A stretch of DNA of 64,000 bases from Solirubrobacter ginsenosidimutans. GTDB taxonomy: Bacteria > Actinomycetota > Thermoleophilia > Solirubrobacterales > Solirubrobacteraceae. Positions 46,124 to 54,676 of this stretch are shown here, piece by piece. A program made the position numbers and the translations under genes. Under the pieces are notes generated by a model that saw only the letters and a program-made list of their open reading frames with translations, was not told the DNA's origin and ran no database searches. Location of the stretch: positions 1 to 64,000 of the forward strand of contig NZ_JAPDOD010000047.1 of NCBI RefSeq assembly GCF_027587205.1. The letters are read 5' to 3'. The number at the start of each line of letters is the position of its first letter. Within the stretch, counting starts at the first letter, position 1.

Positions 46124-47088
46124 CAGACCGTGCTGTCCAGGTTCTCGAGCTCTTCCACCGGGGTGGTGTAGAGCCCCGAGGAGAGGTACTTCCAGCCGTC
46201 GTCGCAAACGATGAAGACGACGTTGCCCTCGTCGAGCTCCCCGGCGATGCGCACCGCGATCGAGGCGATCGCGCCCGTCGAGACGCCCGCGAAGATGCCC
46301 TCCTCGTCGAGCAGCTTCTTCGTCCACACGATCGCGTCGTGGTTGGTGACGAAGATCTTCCGGTCCAGCAGCGAGAGGTCGATGATCGGCGGGATGAAGC
46401 CGTCGTCCAGCGACCGCAGGCCTTGGACCGGCTCGCCCTGCATCGGCTCGGCGGCGACGATCTTCACCGCGTCGCCCAGCTCCTCGCGCAGCCGGCGACC
46501 GACGCCCATCAGCGTCCCGCCCGTGCCCAGGCCGGCGACGAACGCGCTGATCTCGTCGAGCTCTTCCAGGATCTCGGGTGCCGTGCCGTTGTAGTGGGCG
46601 TTCGGATTGGCCTGATTGCCGTACTGGTACGGCATGTAGTACGAAGGGTCGGCCGCGGCCATCTCCAGCGCCATCGCCACGGCGCCGTTCGAACCCTGAT
46701 CGCCCGGCGAGTACACGATCTCCGCCCCGTACATCTTCAATAGCTGCGTCCGCTCGGGCGTGACGTTGTCGGGCATGACGACCTTGAGCTTGTAGCCCTT
46801 GCGCGAGCAGATCATCGCCAGCGAGATGCCGGTGTTGCCCGAGGTCGGCTCGAGGATCGTCTGGCCGGGGCGGATCGCGCCCTTCTCCTCGGCGTCCTCG
46901 ATCAGCGCGCGCGCCACGCGGTCCTTGACGGAGCCGGTGGGATTGAACGACTCCATCTTCGCCCAGATCCGCACGCCGGGCTTCGGCGAGAGACGTTTGA
47001 GCTCGACCAGCGGCGTGTTGCCGATCGCCTGGATGATGTCGCCGTAACGGCCGCCGCATGGACGGTTGCGGAGGAGTTCCTGGGCCAT
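46117..47088 (-). CDS. cysM: Cysteine synthase, CysM (O-phosphoserine) type
   Basis: A 323-residue PLP enzyme making cysteine. Motifs: QAIGNTPLVEL, ESFNPTGSVKDRVAR with PLP Lys55, LEPTSGNTGISLA, AGLGTGGTLMGVGR and GVSTGAIA. The long N-terminus (RNRPCGGRYGDII) and C-terminal YTTPVEELENL match mycobacterial CysM, which uses O-phosphoserine and a CysO thiocarboxylate. It starts divergently from the methyltransferase with only 28 bases between start codons. Confidence 0.93.
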   Translation of the reverse strand: MAQELLRNRPCGGRYGDIIQAIGNTPLVELKRLSPKPGVRIWAKMESFNPTGSVKDRVARALIEDAEEKGAIRPGQTILEPTSGNTGISLAMICSRKGYKLKVVMPDNVTPERTQLLKMYGAEIVYSPGDQGSNGAVAMALEMAAADPSYYMPYQYGNQANPNAHYNGTAPEILEELDEISAFVAGLGTGGTLMGVGRRLREELGDAVKIVAAEPMQGEPVQGLRSLDDGFIPPIIDLSLLDRKIFVTNHDAIVWTKKLLDEEGIFAGVSTGAIASIAVRIAGELDEGNVVFIVCDDGWKYLSSGLYTTPVEELENLDSTVWW

Positions 47089-47116
47089 AGCTTCAGGAAG
47101 TGTAGTGTCCTCGCGC
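47089..47116. promoter_or_regulatory. Divergent cysM/methyltransferase promoter with overlapping -10 boxes
   Basis: On the minus strand TACACT (47099-47104) lies ten bases before the cysM ATG; on the plus strand TAGTGT (47103-47108) lies eight bases before the methyltransferase GTG. The boxes overlap by two bases and neither gene has a ribosome binding site, so the two transcripts should be leaderless and mutually exclusive. Confidence 0.65.
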
Positions 47117-47809
47117 GTGGCGGATTCTCTGCTCGCCCTGAGGACATCGCTCGCCGAACAGCTGGCCGAACTGCGCGGTGTGCAACCTGACCAGCTGCCG
47201 CCCGCGCTGCTGGACATCAGCGTCCGCCGGGTGGGTGACGCCTACTACGTCTGCCCAGCCGATTGGGAGCAGTTGCGACATGAGGAGGGCGGCGCCGGGC
47301 GCCCGATCCCGTACTGGGCGCGGCCCTGGCCGAGCGGCGTCGCGCTCGCCGGCCACCTCAAGGACCACCCGCCCGCCGAGAACCTCAAGGTGCTCGAACT
47401 GGGCTGCGGCCTCGCCCTCCCCAGCGTCGTCGCGGCCCGCGCCGGCGCGCAGGTCCTCGCCACCGACGGCCACAGCGACGCCGTCGCCTTCGCCGCCCAC
47501 GTGCTGTCCATCAACGAGGTCGAGGGCGACGTCGCCCTCGTCGACTGGTCAGACCACGCGGGTCACCTGGTCGATCGCGGTCCCTGGGACCTCGTGCTCG
47601 CCGCCGACGTCCTCTACACGAGCCAGAACGTCGAGGCCGCACTACGGCTCTTCCCCCACCTCGTCGCCCCCACCGGAACCCTGCTCCTGGCCGATCCGAA
47701 TCGCAAGGGAGCGCAGGGCTTTTTGGCCGCCGCGCGCGCAAAGTTCGAACTGGTGAGCGATCGCGGGCCCGATGTCACGCTGCATTTACTGACGCCGCGA
47801 AACGGTTAG
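47117..47809 (+). CDS. Class I SAM methyltransferase (METTL/Methyltransf_16-like)
   Basis: A 230-residue enzyme. YWARPWPSGVALAGHL, then the SAM loop VLELGCGLALPSVVAARAGAQVLATDG and LVLAADVLYTSQNVE match the lysine-methyltransferase-like family PF10294, which in bacteria can modify ribosomal or other proteins. The GTG at 47117 follows TAGTGT; earlier frames reach into cysM. Target unknown. Divergent from cysM. Confidence 0.85.
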   Translation: MADSLLALRTSLAEQLAELRGVQPDQLPPALLDISVRRVGDAYYVCPADWEQLRHEEGGAGRPIPYWARPWPSGVALAGHLKDHPPAENLKVLELGCGLALPSVVAARAGAQVLATDGHSDAVAFAAHVLSINEVEGDVALVDWSDHAGHLVDRGPWDLVLAADVLYTSQNVEAALRLFPHLVAPTGTLLLADPNRKGAQGFLAAARAKFELVSDRGPDVTLHLLTPRNG

Positions 47810-47918
47810 CCGCGCCCCTCGGTGGGCATATAAACGAGTGGCGGGGGCCACTCGCAGACGGCCCGAAAGTGCCGGCCGTCGAACACTCCCCGGAAAGGCC
47901 GCCCGCCGCTCCCTATAC

Positions 47919-48563
47919 GTGAATCCCTTGTCTAACAGGCTCGGGCGGCCCCGGCGTGCGCACCGTCTCACGGTGCTCGTCGGCCTAGCCGCCCTCATCA
48001 CACTTCTCGCCGGGCGGTTGATCCCTGCCATGGCAGGCAGCTCGGACCCCCGATGGCACGATGGCGTCGTCCACGTCTATGACGACAGTGGCATGACCGA
48101 CACGATCGTCACCGCCGCCCACCGCTGGACCGTCTCGGGCGCGAAGGTCGACATCGAGGTCGTGCGCGACCAGCACGACGCCGACGTGATCGTGCGCAAG
48201 GACGATCGCCGGCTGCTCGCCCTCTGCGGGCGCGACTGCCTCGGCTACAGCACCTCGATCGGCCACCCGAAGAGCGGTCACAGCGAAGTGCTGCTGCGCT
48301 CCAATCTGGGCGGTGACCCACGCCCGCTCTCGGTCTGGGTCGCGGCGCACGAGCTCGGCCACGTGCTCGGCCTGCACCACCGCAACGGCCACAACTGCTC
48401 CGTGATGTCCCCGCGCGCCTTCGACACCAACTGCGCGCCGTCGCTGGCGGCGACACGGCCGACGCCGGCCGAGCTGGCGTGCGTGCCCGCGCCGGCGGAC
48501 GTCGACGTGGCCGCGGGCCTGTACGGCGGCGCGGCGGTGACACGGGATCCGCGGTGTAAGTAG
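47919..48563 (+). CDS. Secreted matrixin-like zinc metalloprotease
   Basis: A protein of about 214 residues with an N-terminal basic-hydrophobic signal (RRAHRLTVLVGLAALITLLAG) and a protease domain with VAAHELGHVLGLHHRNGHNCSVM: HExxHxxGxxHH and a downstream Met turn, as in matrixins. Several cysteines could form disulfides. Start is uncertain: GTG at 47919 (chosen, after CTATAC) or GTG at 47838, which follows TATAAA so closely that transcription would begin inside it. Confidence 0.82.
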   Translation: MNPLSNRLGRPRRAHRLTVLVGLAALITLLAGRLIPAMAGSSDPRWHDGVVHVYDDSGMTDTIVTAAHRWTVSGAKVDIEVVRDQHDADVIVRKDDRRLLALCGRDCLGYSTSIGHPKSGHSEVLLRSNLGGDPRPLSVWVAAHELGHVLGLHHRNGHNCSVMSPRAFDTNCAPSLAATRPTPAELACVPAPADVDVAAGLYGGAAVTRDPRCK

Positions 48564-48573
48564 CGTTCGCGAG

Positions 48574-49710
48574 GTGATCGCCTCGCGCCTCAGCGGCTTC
48601 GGAATTTCGATCTTCACCGAGATGTCGGCGCTGGCCGTGCAGACCGGCGCCATCAACCTCGGCCAGGGCTTCCCGGACGAGGACGGACCCGCGGCGGTGC
48701 TCGAGGCCGCGCAGGCGGCCATCCGCAACGGCCACAACCAGTACGCGCCGCTGCCGGGCGTCCCCGCGCTGCGGGAAGCGATCTCCGAGCACCAGCGGCG
48801 CTTCTACGGCCTCGAGCCCGAGGACGTGCAGGTGACCATGGGCGCGACCGAGGCGATCACGGCCGCGATCCTCGGCCTGTGCGAGCCCGACGACGAGGTG
48901 CTCGCCTTCGATCCCACGTACGACTCCTACGGCGCTGCGGCGAAGATGACCGGCGCGCGGCTCGTTCCGGTCCCGCTGCACCCGCCGGCGTGGACGTTCG
49001 ACCCTGACGAGCTCAGAGCCGCGATCACCCCCAAGACCCGCGCGATCCTCGTCAACTCGCCGCACAACCCCACCGGCCGCGTCCTCACCCGCGAAGAGCT
49101 CCAGACGATCGCCGACGTCACGCAAGAGCACGACCTGATCGCGATCACCGACGAGGTCTACGAGCACCTGGTGTTCGACGGCCTCGAGCACATCCCGCTC
49201 GCGACGCTCCCCGGCATGGCCGAGCGCACGCTGACGATCTCCTCGCTCGGGAAGACCTTCAGCGTGACCGGCTGGAAGGTCGGCTGGGCGACCGGGCCTG
49301 GTGCGCTGGTCGCGGGCGTCCGCGCCGCCAAGCAGTTCATGACCTTCGCCGGTGCCACGCCGTTCCAGCACGCGGGCGCGGCCGCGCTGCGGCTGGCTGA
49401 CGCCTGGTACGCGGAGTTCGCGCTCGAGCTGCAGGCCAAGCGCGACCGGCTCAGCGCAGGGCTGACCGCCGCCGGCCTGGCCGTCTCCAAGCCCCAGGGC
49501 ACCTACTTCGTCAACGCCGACGTCGGCACCGACGCGATCGCCTTCGCGCGCGAGCTTCCGCACCGCGCGGGCGTCGTCGCGATCCCCACGGCGGTGTTCA
49601 GCACCCGCGCGCAGGAACTGGCGCCGTATCTGCGCTTCGCCTTCTGCAAGCGCCCCGCGGTGATCGACCGCGCGGCCCGTCAGCTGGCCGCCGAAGACCT
49701 CGAGTCGTAG
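48574..49710 (+). CDS. Class I/II PLP aminotransferase
   Basis: A 378-residue fold-type I enzyme: INLGQGFPDEDGP, HNQYAPLPGVPALREAI, SPHNPTGRV, TDEVYEHLVFDG and SSLGKTFSVTGWKVGWATG with the PLP lysine. It resembles kynurenine/methionine and N-succinyl-diaminopimelate aminotransferases (DapC). TAGCGT lies seven bases before the GTG with no ribosome binding site. It runs 31 bases into the convergent MFS gene. Confidence 0.88.
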   Translation: MIASRLSGFGISIFTEMSALAVQTGAINLGQGFPDEDGPAAVLEAAQAAIRNGHNQYAPLPGVPALREAISEHQRRFYGLEPEDVQVTMGATEAITAAILGLCEPDDEVLAFDPTYDSYGAAAKMTGARLVPVPLHPPAWTFDPDELRAAITPKTRAILVNSPHNPTGRVLTREELQTIADVTQEHDLIAITDEVYEHLVFDGLEHIPLATLPGMAERTLTISSLGKTFSVTGWKVGWATGPGALVAGVRAAKQFMTFAGATPFQHAGAAALRLADAWYAEFALELQAKRDRLSAGLTAAGLAVSKPQGTYFVNADVGTDAIAFARELPHRAGVVAIPTAVFSTRAQELAPYLRFAFCKRPAVIDRAARQLAAEDLES

Positions 49711-50903
49711 TTCCAGAAGCGCGGGAGCGCCAGCGCGAGCACGACGGAGCCGGCGACGACCAGCACGCCGCCGCCGAAGACGGACGCGCGCAGCCCGAAC
49801 AGTGACGCGCTCACGCCCGCGCGCGCGTTGCCGAGCAGCGGGCCGGACGACCACGAGATCATCTCCACGCCCGCGAGGCGCCCGCGCATCTCGTCCGGGA
49901 TCGTCTCGTTCCACAGCGCGCCGCGGAAGATCCCGGACACGCCGTCGGCCGCGCCCGCGAGCGCGAGCAGCAGCAGCGCGAGCCACAGCGTCTCCGTTAG
50001 CCCGAACAGCGCGATCGCCACACCCCACGCCGCGGCCGCCCAGACGATCGCCCGACCGTTGTGATGCACGCGCGTGGCCCAGCCGCTCGTCGACATCGAC
50101 ACCAGCGCGCCGACGCCCGGCGCCGCCCACAGCAGCCCCACGACCTGCGTCCCGCCGTAGCGATCCGCCAGCGCGGGGAAGAGCGCGAACGGCATCCCGA
50201 AGAACATCGCGTTGATGTCGATCAGGTAGGAGCCGAGCAGCTCCTGGCGCGAGCCCGCGTACCGCAGCCCGGCCAGGATCGCGCGCAGCGACGGCGGCTC
50301 GGCGTCGGGCGGGGGCGGCGGTGTGCGCATGAGCGCGAACGCGGTCAGCGACGCGACGAAGCTCGCGAGATCCAGCCCGTAGGCGACGCTCACGTCGGTG
50401 GCGGCGATCAGCACGCCCGCCAGGGCCGGGCCGGCGATCGTCGCGAGGTTGGCCAGCGAGCCGTAGATGGCGCTCGCCGCCTTGAGCTCGTCGCGCTCGA
50501 CCAGCCGCGGCATCAGCGCATCCAGCGGCGGGCGCAGCACCGCGGAGGCGCCGGCGAAGAGCATCGCCGCCACGAACAGGACCCAGACGTGCGGGTTGGG
50601 CAGCAGCGCGTTGAACAGCAGCGCGCCGGAGACGATCGACGCGGTCAGCTCCGCGCCCCAGATGAGCTTGCGGCGATCGAAGGCGTCCGCCAGCGCCCCG
50701 CCGACCAGCGCCAGGAGCACGATCGGCACGAACTCGGCGGCGCCCAGGAGGCCGACCGCCACGGTCGACCCGGTGAGGTCGTAGACCTGGACGGCGAGCG
50801 CGACCTGCGTGAACATCGTCCCGAACAGCGAGACCGTGTACCCGAAGACGAGCAGCCGCAGGTCCCGCCGGCGGCGCAACAGCGAGAAGTCGGCGAGGAT
50901 CAC
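49680..50903 (-). CDS. MFS exporter (EntS/MFS_3-like)
   Basis: A 407-residue protein with about 12 membrane segments. FGYTVSLFGTMFTQVALAVQVYDLTGS and GGALADAFDRRKLI are typical of the MFS_3 branch of drug and siderophore exporters. Its ATG overlaps the TetR stop (ATGA), so exporter and repressor are co-transcribed and the drug or metabolite bound by TetR is likely exported here. Substrate unknown. Confidence 0.85.
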   Translation of the reverse strand: MILADFSLLRRRRDLRLLVFGYTVSLFGTMFTQVALAVQVYDLTGSTVAVGLLGAAEFVPIVLLALVGGALADAFDRRKLIWGAELTASIVSGALLFNALLPNPHVWVLFVAAMLFAGASAVLRPPLDALMPRLVERDELKAASAIYGSLANLATIAGPALAGVLIAATDVSVAYGLDLASFVASLTAFALMRTPPPPPDAEPPSLRAILAGLRYAGSRQELLGSYLIDINAMFFGMPFALFPALADRYGGTQVVGLLWAAPGVGALVSMSTSGWATRVHHNGRAIVWAAAAWGVAIALFGLTETLWLALLLLALAGAADGVSGIFRGALWNETIPDEMRGRLAGVEMISWSSGPLLGNARAGVSASLFGLRASVFGGGVLVVAGSVVLALALPRFWNYDSRSSAAS

Positions 50904-51436
50904 GCGCCGAGCCGTGCGAGTGCCCAGCGGGTGAGCTCGAGGATCCGGGCCACGTCGTAATCCTGGAGCACCAGGCGCGCGGCTTCATCCGCGTAGGCCG
51001 ACAGCATGTGGGCGCAGAGCTCGGGATCGGGCAGGTTCGAGTCCGGCCGCGGGGTCTGCGCGAGGCGCGCGATCACGGCCGCGCGGCCGGCCGCGATCCG
51101 CTCGTGCAAGAGCCGCGGCGCGCCCTCCTGCGGCATCAGGACGAGCCGCCACGTGTCGGGGTCCGCGCGCACCGCCTCCAGGTAGGCGGTCAGCGCCGCC
51201 AGGAGGTCGTCATAGGTCTCCGGGAGCTGACTCAGAGCACGCCGCGACTCACGCTCCACCAGCGCTTCCAGCAGGCCGCCGAGGTCGGCGAAGTGGCCGT
51301 AGACGATCGGCCGCGTGATGCCCGCCGCGCGCGCCACGGCCTCGATCGAGACCGCGTGGAAGCCGTCGGCGACGACGATCGCCTTGGTCGCGTCCAGCAG
51401 CTGCTCCCGGCGCTCGGACCCACTCATGCGCGCCAT
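50900..51436 (-). CDS. TetR-family transcriptional repressor
   Basis: A 178-residue regulator. Residues 5-60 form the HTH domain (RREQLLDATKAIVVADGFHAVSIEAVARAAGITRPIVYGHFADLGGLLEAL), the rest a helical ligand domain. The ATG at 51436 lies 7 bases from a 37-base palindrome that should be its operator; a start three codons later (SGSERREQ) is also possible. It controls itself, the MFS gene downstream and formerly the divergent monooxygenase. Confidence 0.92.
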   Translation of the reverse strand: MARMSGSERREQLLDATKAIVVADGFHAVSIEAVARAAGITRPIVYGHFADLGGLLEALVERESRRALSQLPETYDDLLAALTAYLEAVRADPDTWRLVLMPQEGAPRLLHERIAAGRAAVIARLAQTPRPDSNLPDPELCAHMLSAYADEAARLVLQDYDVARILELTRWALARLGA

Positions 51437-51443
51437 GGAAATT

Positions 51444-51480
51444 GATGTTACAGGACCGTAGCTTACGGAAGTGTAACATC
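51444..51480. promoter_or_regulatory. TetR operator, 37-bp nested palindrome
   Basis: GATGTTACA and TGTAACATC form the outer nine-base arms and CCGTA/TACGG the inner five-base arms around GCT, with three-base spacers, all centred on the same point. It lies between the TetR start (51436) and the monooxygenase start (51483), covering both promoters. Confidence 0.85.
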
Positions 51481-51482
51481 GC

Positions 51483-52080
51483 ATGGACCTCTCTGTCGCG
51501 ATCGTCGGGAGCGGCTTCTCCGGTATCGGGCTCGCGATCAGCCTGCACAGGGCGGGCGTCGAGGACTTCGCCGTATTCGAGCGTGCTGACGGCGTCGGCG
51601 GGACGTGGCACCACAACACCTATCCGGGTTGCGCCTGTGACGTGCCGTCGCACCTGTATTCGTTCTCGTTCGCGCCGAATCCGGATTGGTCGCGGACCTA
51701 CTCACGTCAGCCCGAGATCCGCTCGTACCTCGAGCGCGTCGTGGAGCAGTTCGGAGTGCGACCCAAGATCCAGCTGAACACGGATGTCCGCGGAGCCTCA
51801 TGGGAGGAAGAGGCGAAACGCTGGCGGCTGAATACGTCAAATGGACCGGTAACCGCGAAACTGCTGATCTCCGCCAACCGGCGCTTCCCGGCTCTGCAGC
51901 GGTTGGTGCGCTGGACGATCTACGCCACGCGCGAGCTGCTCGTGCTCGGCTTCGTCAAGCAGCCGCGGGGGATGAAGCTGCTCGAGCGGGTCGCGCGCCG
52001 GCATCGGGCGCGTGCGCTGAAGGACCCCGAGCTGCTGGCGGCGACGACGCCCGGCTACACCCTCGGCTGCAAGCGCATCC
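51483..52080 (+). pseudogene. Truncated flavin monooxygenase (Baeyer-Villiger type)
   Basis: Starts intact with VAIVGSGFSGIGLAISL and GVGGTWHHNTYPGCACDVPSHLYSFSF, the FAD and BVMO signatures, for about 130 residues. After AKLLISA the expected FATGIW/NADPH-binding part (about 80 residues) is missing and the frame resumes at RRFPALQRLVRWTIYATREL. It reaches TPGYTLGCKRIL and is then cut: the rest is replaced by LysE-type sequence in another frame. Two deletions, so not functional. Divergent from TetR behind its operator. Confidence 0.8.
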
Positions 52081-52689
52081 TGCGATCTTCCTGCGTTCAT
52101 CGCCCTGCTGGCCATCGCCCTCGTCGTCCCGGGCCCGGACTTCGCCTTCATCGTCGGCTCAGCCGCCCGCGGACAGCACCTCGGCCGCGCGGCGGCGTTC
52201 GGGGTCGTCACCGGCCTGAGCGTTCATGCCACGCTCGCGGCGGCCGGGATCTCGTCGCTGCTCGCCGCCACGTCCTGGGGGCTCGACGTGCTGCGCGTCC
52301 TCGGCGTCGGGTTCCTGCTGTGGGCGGGAGCGTCGACGGTGGTGGCGACGCTGCGCGGCCGCGCCGGCGCGCACGTACCCGCGGGCGCGGCGACCACGCG
52401 GCTCGCGGCGTGGCGGCGCGGGCTGCTCGGCAACCTCCTGAACCCGAAGTCGCTGCTGTTCTTCCTGGCGCTGATGCCGCAGTTCGTCGACCCGGACCGC
52501 CCGACGCTGCCGCAGGTCGCGCTGCTGTCGGCCGTCACGGTGGCCGCGGGCGCGGCGTGGTGGGGCCTTGTCAGCCATGTCGCCGACCGGTTCTCTCCGC
52601 TCCTGCAGCGTCCGCGCGTGCGCCGGCGGGTCGACCTCACCACCGGCGTCGCGCTGCTCGGGCTGGCCGGCATGATCGCTGTCGCCTAA
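52081..52689 (+). pseudogene. LysE-family exporter lacking its start
   Basis: The frame reads DLPAFIALLAIALVVPGPDFAFIVG and NLLNPKSLLFFLALMPQFVDP, a normal LysE/RhtB amino-acid or homoserine-lactone exporter with six segments, complete to its stop. But no ATG, GTG or TTG lies between the in-frame stop at 52018-52020 and the conserved start; the first is a GTG 67 codons in. The native start was lost at the join with the monooxygenase. Unless translated through a fusion, it is dead. Confidence 0.75.
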
Positions 52690-52916
52690 CGGGCGTGGTC
52701 CTGAACGTGTGCTCGATCCGGTTCGCGCTCGCGACGCGAGCGTCGAGTTTCTCGCGCTCTGCTCACGAAAGTCGACGCTCGCTCACCATCCCATGTCACG
52801 TTTGCCGTGGGCGGGGTGAGCGGCGCCGCAGTTGACGTTCGTCCGGCACGAAACCCACGAAAATGCGGGTTCGGCGGTCAACGCGTCCGAGCGCCGGAAT
52901 AGGGTTCCGCGTCCCG
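52690..52916. other. Gene-free stretch with repeat copies
   Basis: The 227 bases between the LysE remnant and the TIM-barrel gene hold no gene. It contains the 60-bp repeat (52730-52789) and, at 52829, CGCAGTTGACGTTCG, a copy of the outer end of the 30-kb inverted repeat. Confidence 0.5.
52730..52789 (+). repeat. 60-bp dispersed repeat, copy 1
   Basis: Identical over 60 bases to 54902-54961. Inside it GCGAGCGTCGA and TCGACGCTCGC form an 11-base inverted repeat around 25 bases, so it could fold as a hairpin. Confidence 0.95.
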
Positions 52917-53603
52917 ATGGTCGCCGCCCTTCTCGCCTCCTCTTCGACCTTGCTCTCCGCCCACAGCACCGTTGGATGCTCGACCGGATACATGGACGAC
53001 CTGCGCGAGGACTGGGACGCGCTGGTCGCGGCCGCGGCGCAGACCTCCGGGTTCGCGATCGAGCTCTCGGCGCTGTGCGAGGACGAGCTCGACGGGCTGA
53101 TCGCGTACCTGCGCAACGTGCGCCCGCTGCCGTTTCGCTTCGTCAGCGTGCACGGCCCGTCGAAGGACCGGCGGCTGTCCGACGACGAGCTCGTAAGCGC
53201 GCTGGAGCAGTTGCCCGCGTGGGTGTCGGCGATCGTGATGCACCCCGACGCGATGGTCGACCTGGCGCCGTACCGCCGCCTCGGCCGGCGACTGTGCGTC
53301 GAGAACATGGACCCGCGCAAGCACCTCGGCCAGACGGCGGAGGACCTGCAGCGCTACTTCGAGGCGCTGCCCGAGGCGCGGCTGTGCTTCGACGTCGCCC
53401 ACGCCCATGCCGTGGACCCGTCGCTGACCGTCGCGCGCGAACTGCTGTCGCGGTTCTCGAGCCGGCTGAGCCACGTGCACCTCAGCTCGCTCGACGCCGA
53501 GCAGCACCACGTCCCGCTGACCGACTCCGACCAGGAGCGGTTCGCCACGGTGCTCAAGCGCTGTAGTGACGTGCCGTGGATCCTGGAAGCCCCACCGGTG
53601 TAG
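52917..53603 (+). CDS. Xylose-isomerase-like TIM-barrel protein
   Basis: About 228 residues. STLLSAHSTVGCSTGYM at the start, FRFVSVHGPSKDRRLS, AIVMHPDAMVDL, LCVENMDP, LCFDVAHAHAVDP and LSHVHLSS show the sugar-phosphate isomerase/endonuclease IV barrel with its metal-binding His, Glu, Asp and His. Substrate unknown. The ATG at 52917 was preferred to a frame starting at 52863 in repeat-linked DNA. It overlaps the nucleotidyltransferase frame by 38 bases. Confidence 0.75.
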   Translation: MVAALLASSSTLLSAHSTVGCSTGYMDDLREDWDALVAAAAQTSGFAIELSALCEDELDGLIAYLRNVRPLPFRFVSVHGPSKDRRLSDDELVSALEQLPAWVSAIVMHPDAMVDLAPYRRLGRRLCVENMDPRKHLGQTAEDLQRYFEALPEARLCFDVAHAHAVDPSLTVARELLSRFSSRLSHVHLSSLDAEQHHVPLTDSDQERFATVLKRCSDVPWILEAPPV

Positions 53604-54663
53604 GAGCCGGTCGAGGAATTCCGGACCGACCATTCCTCGACAGACTCCGATAGACAACCCCGCGGGAGGCGTCCAGCGCCTCTCCGAGGCGGCCGGCGTC
53701 AGCTTCGAGCATCTTCAGGCGGCACGCGAAAGAACCGCGCGGCGGACGGCGGAGGCGATGGCCGCGCTGGCCGTGGCGGGTTCCAGCGACGGGCTGTCGA
53801 CGTGCGTCTTCGGCTCGTGGGCGCGTGAGGAGCTGACGGCCGCAAGCGACGACGACTGGGCCGTGCTCGTCGCCCGCCCGTTCGCCGCCTACGACCCGGA
53901 TGTGTTGAGCGAGATCGTCGCCGCGCAGGCGCAGCTCGGCGCCGGGGACCGCCGTCCCGGCGCCCAGGGCGTCTTCGGCGAGCCGATCTGCGTCCCCGAC
54001 CTCGCCGCCCGCATCGGTCTCGACGCCGACACCAACACGAACTTCACGCGCCGGATGCTCCTGCTGCTCGAGTCGCGCGAGCTGCACGGAAACGTCCGCC
54101 GCTCCGCGGTCGAGCAGATCCTCGGCCGCTACCTCTATGAGTCCCACACCGCCGGGCAGCCGCCGCGGTTCCTGCTCAACGACGTCGTCCGCTACTGGCG
54201 CACGATCTGCGTCGACTTCGAGGGCAAGGCCGCCGGCAGCGCGGGTGCCCGGGACCCGAAGTGGGCGTCGCGCAACGCCAAGCTGCGGACGTCGCGCAAG
54301 CTGCTGTTCGCCGGCGGGCTCGTCCCGGTGCTGCTGTGTCACCTGTGCGAGCCGGCCGCCACCGCGGCCTTCCTGAGCCGCTGGTTCGACGCGTCGCCGC
54401 TGGACCGCGTCTCCACCGCGTTCCTGTTCGTCGGCCTGCCCGACTCCGGCGTCCGCGCGCTCGCCGCCTACGACCGCTGGATCGGGCTGATGTCGCAGCC
54501 CGACATCCGCGCCGAACTGGACGCACTCACGGTCGAAGCGCGCGATCTGTCCCCGCTGTACGCCGAGATCCGCGACATCGGCCGCGCGTTCGAAGACGCC
54601 CTCGGCGCGCTGTTGTTCTCCTCCCGGCTCGGCCCCTTGACGCGGACCTACGCGATCTTCTGA
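53566..54663 (+). CDS. Nucleotidyltransferase-domain protein
   Basis: A protein of up to 365 residues. After about 65 uncertain residues comes CVFGSWAREELTAASDDDWAVLV, the GSx9DxD pattern of pol-beta-type nucleotidyltransferases; then a helical part with NTNFTRRMLLLLESRELHG, RFLLNDVVRYWRTICVDFEGKA and RNAKLRTSRKLLFAGG. I recall no named function for this architecture. The only early start is a GTG inside the previous gene; the next is an ATG at 53758, too close to the active site. Confidence 0.6.
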   Translation: MTCRGSWKPHRCRSRSRNSGPTIPRQTPIDNPAGGVQRLSEAAGVSFEHLQAARERTARRTAEAMAALAVAGSSDGLSTCVFGSWAREELTAASDDDWAVLVARPFAAYDPDVLSEIVAAQAQLGAGDRRPGAQGVFGEPICVPDLAARIGLDADTNTNFTRRMLLLLESRELHGNVRRSAVEQILGRYLYESHTAGQPPRFLLNDVVRYWRTICVDFEGKAAGSAGARDPKWASRNAKLRTSRKLLFAGGLVPVLLCHLCEPAATAAFLSRWFDASPLDRVSTAFLFVGLPDSGVRALAAYDRWIGLMSQPDIRAELDALTVEARDLSPLYAEIRDIGRAFEDALGALLFSSRLGPLTRTYAIF

Positions 54664-54676
54664 TCTGCTCTGCGCC

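Noticed and set aside
52690..52916. Small gene or tRNA in the LysE to TIM-barrel gap
   Set aside because: No cloverleaf, no frame of fitting composition; the DNA is repeat-derived.
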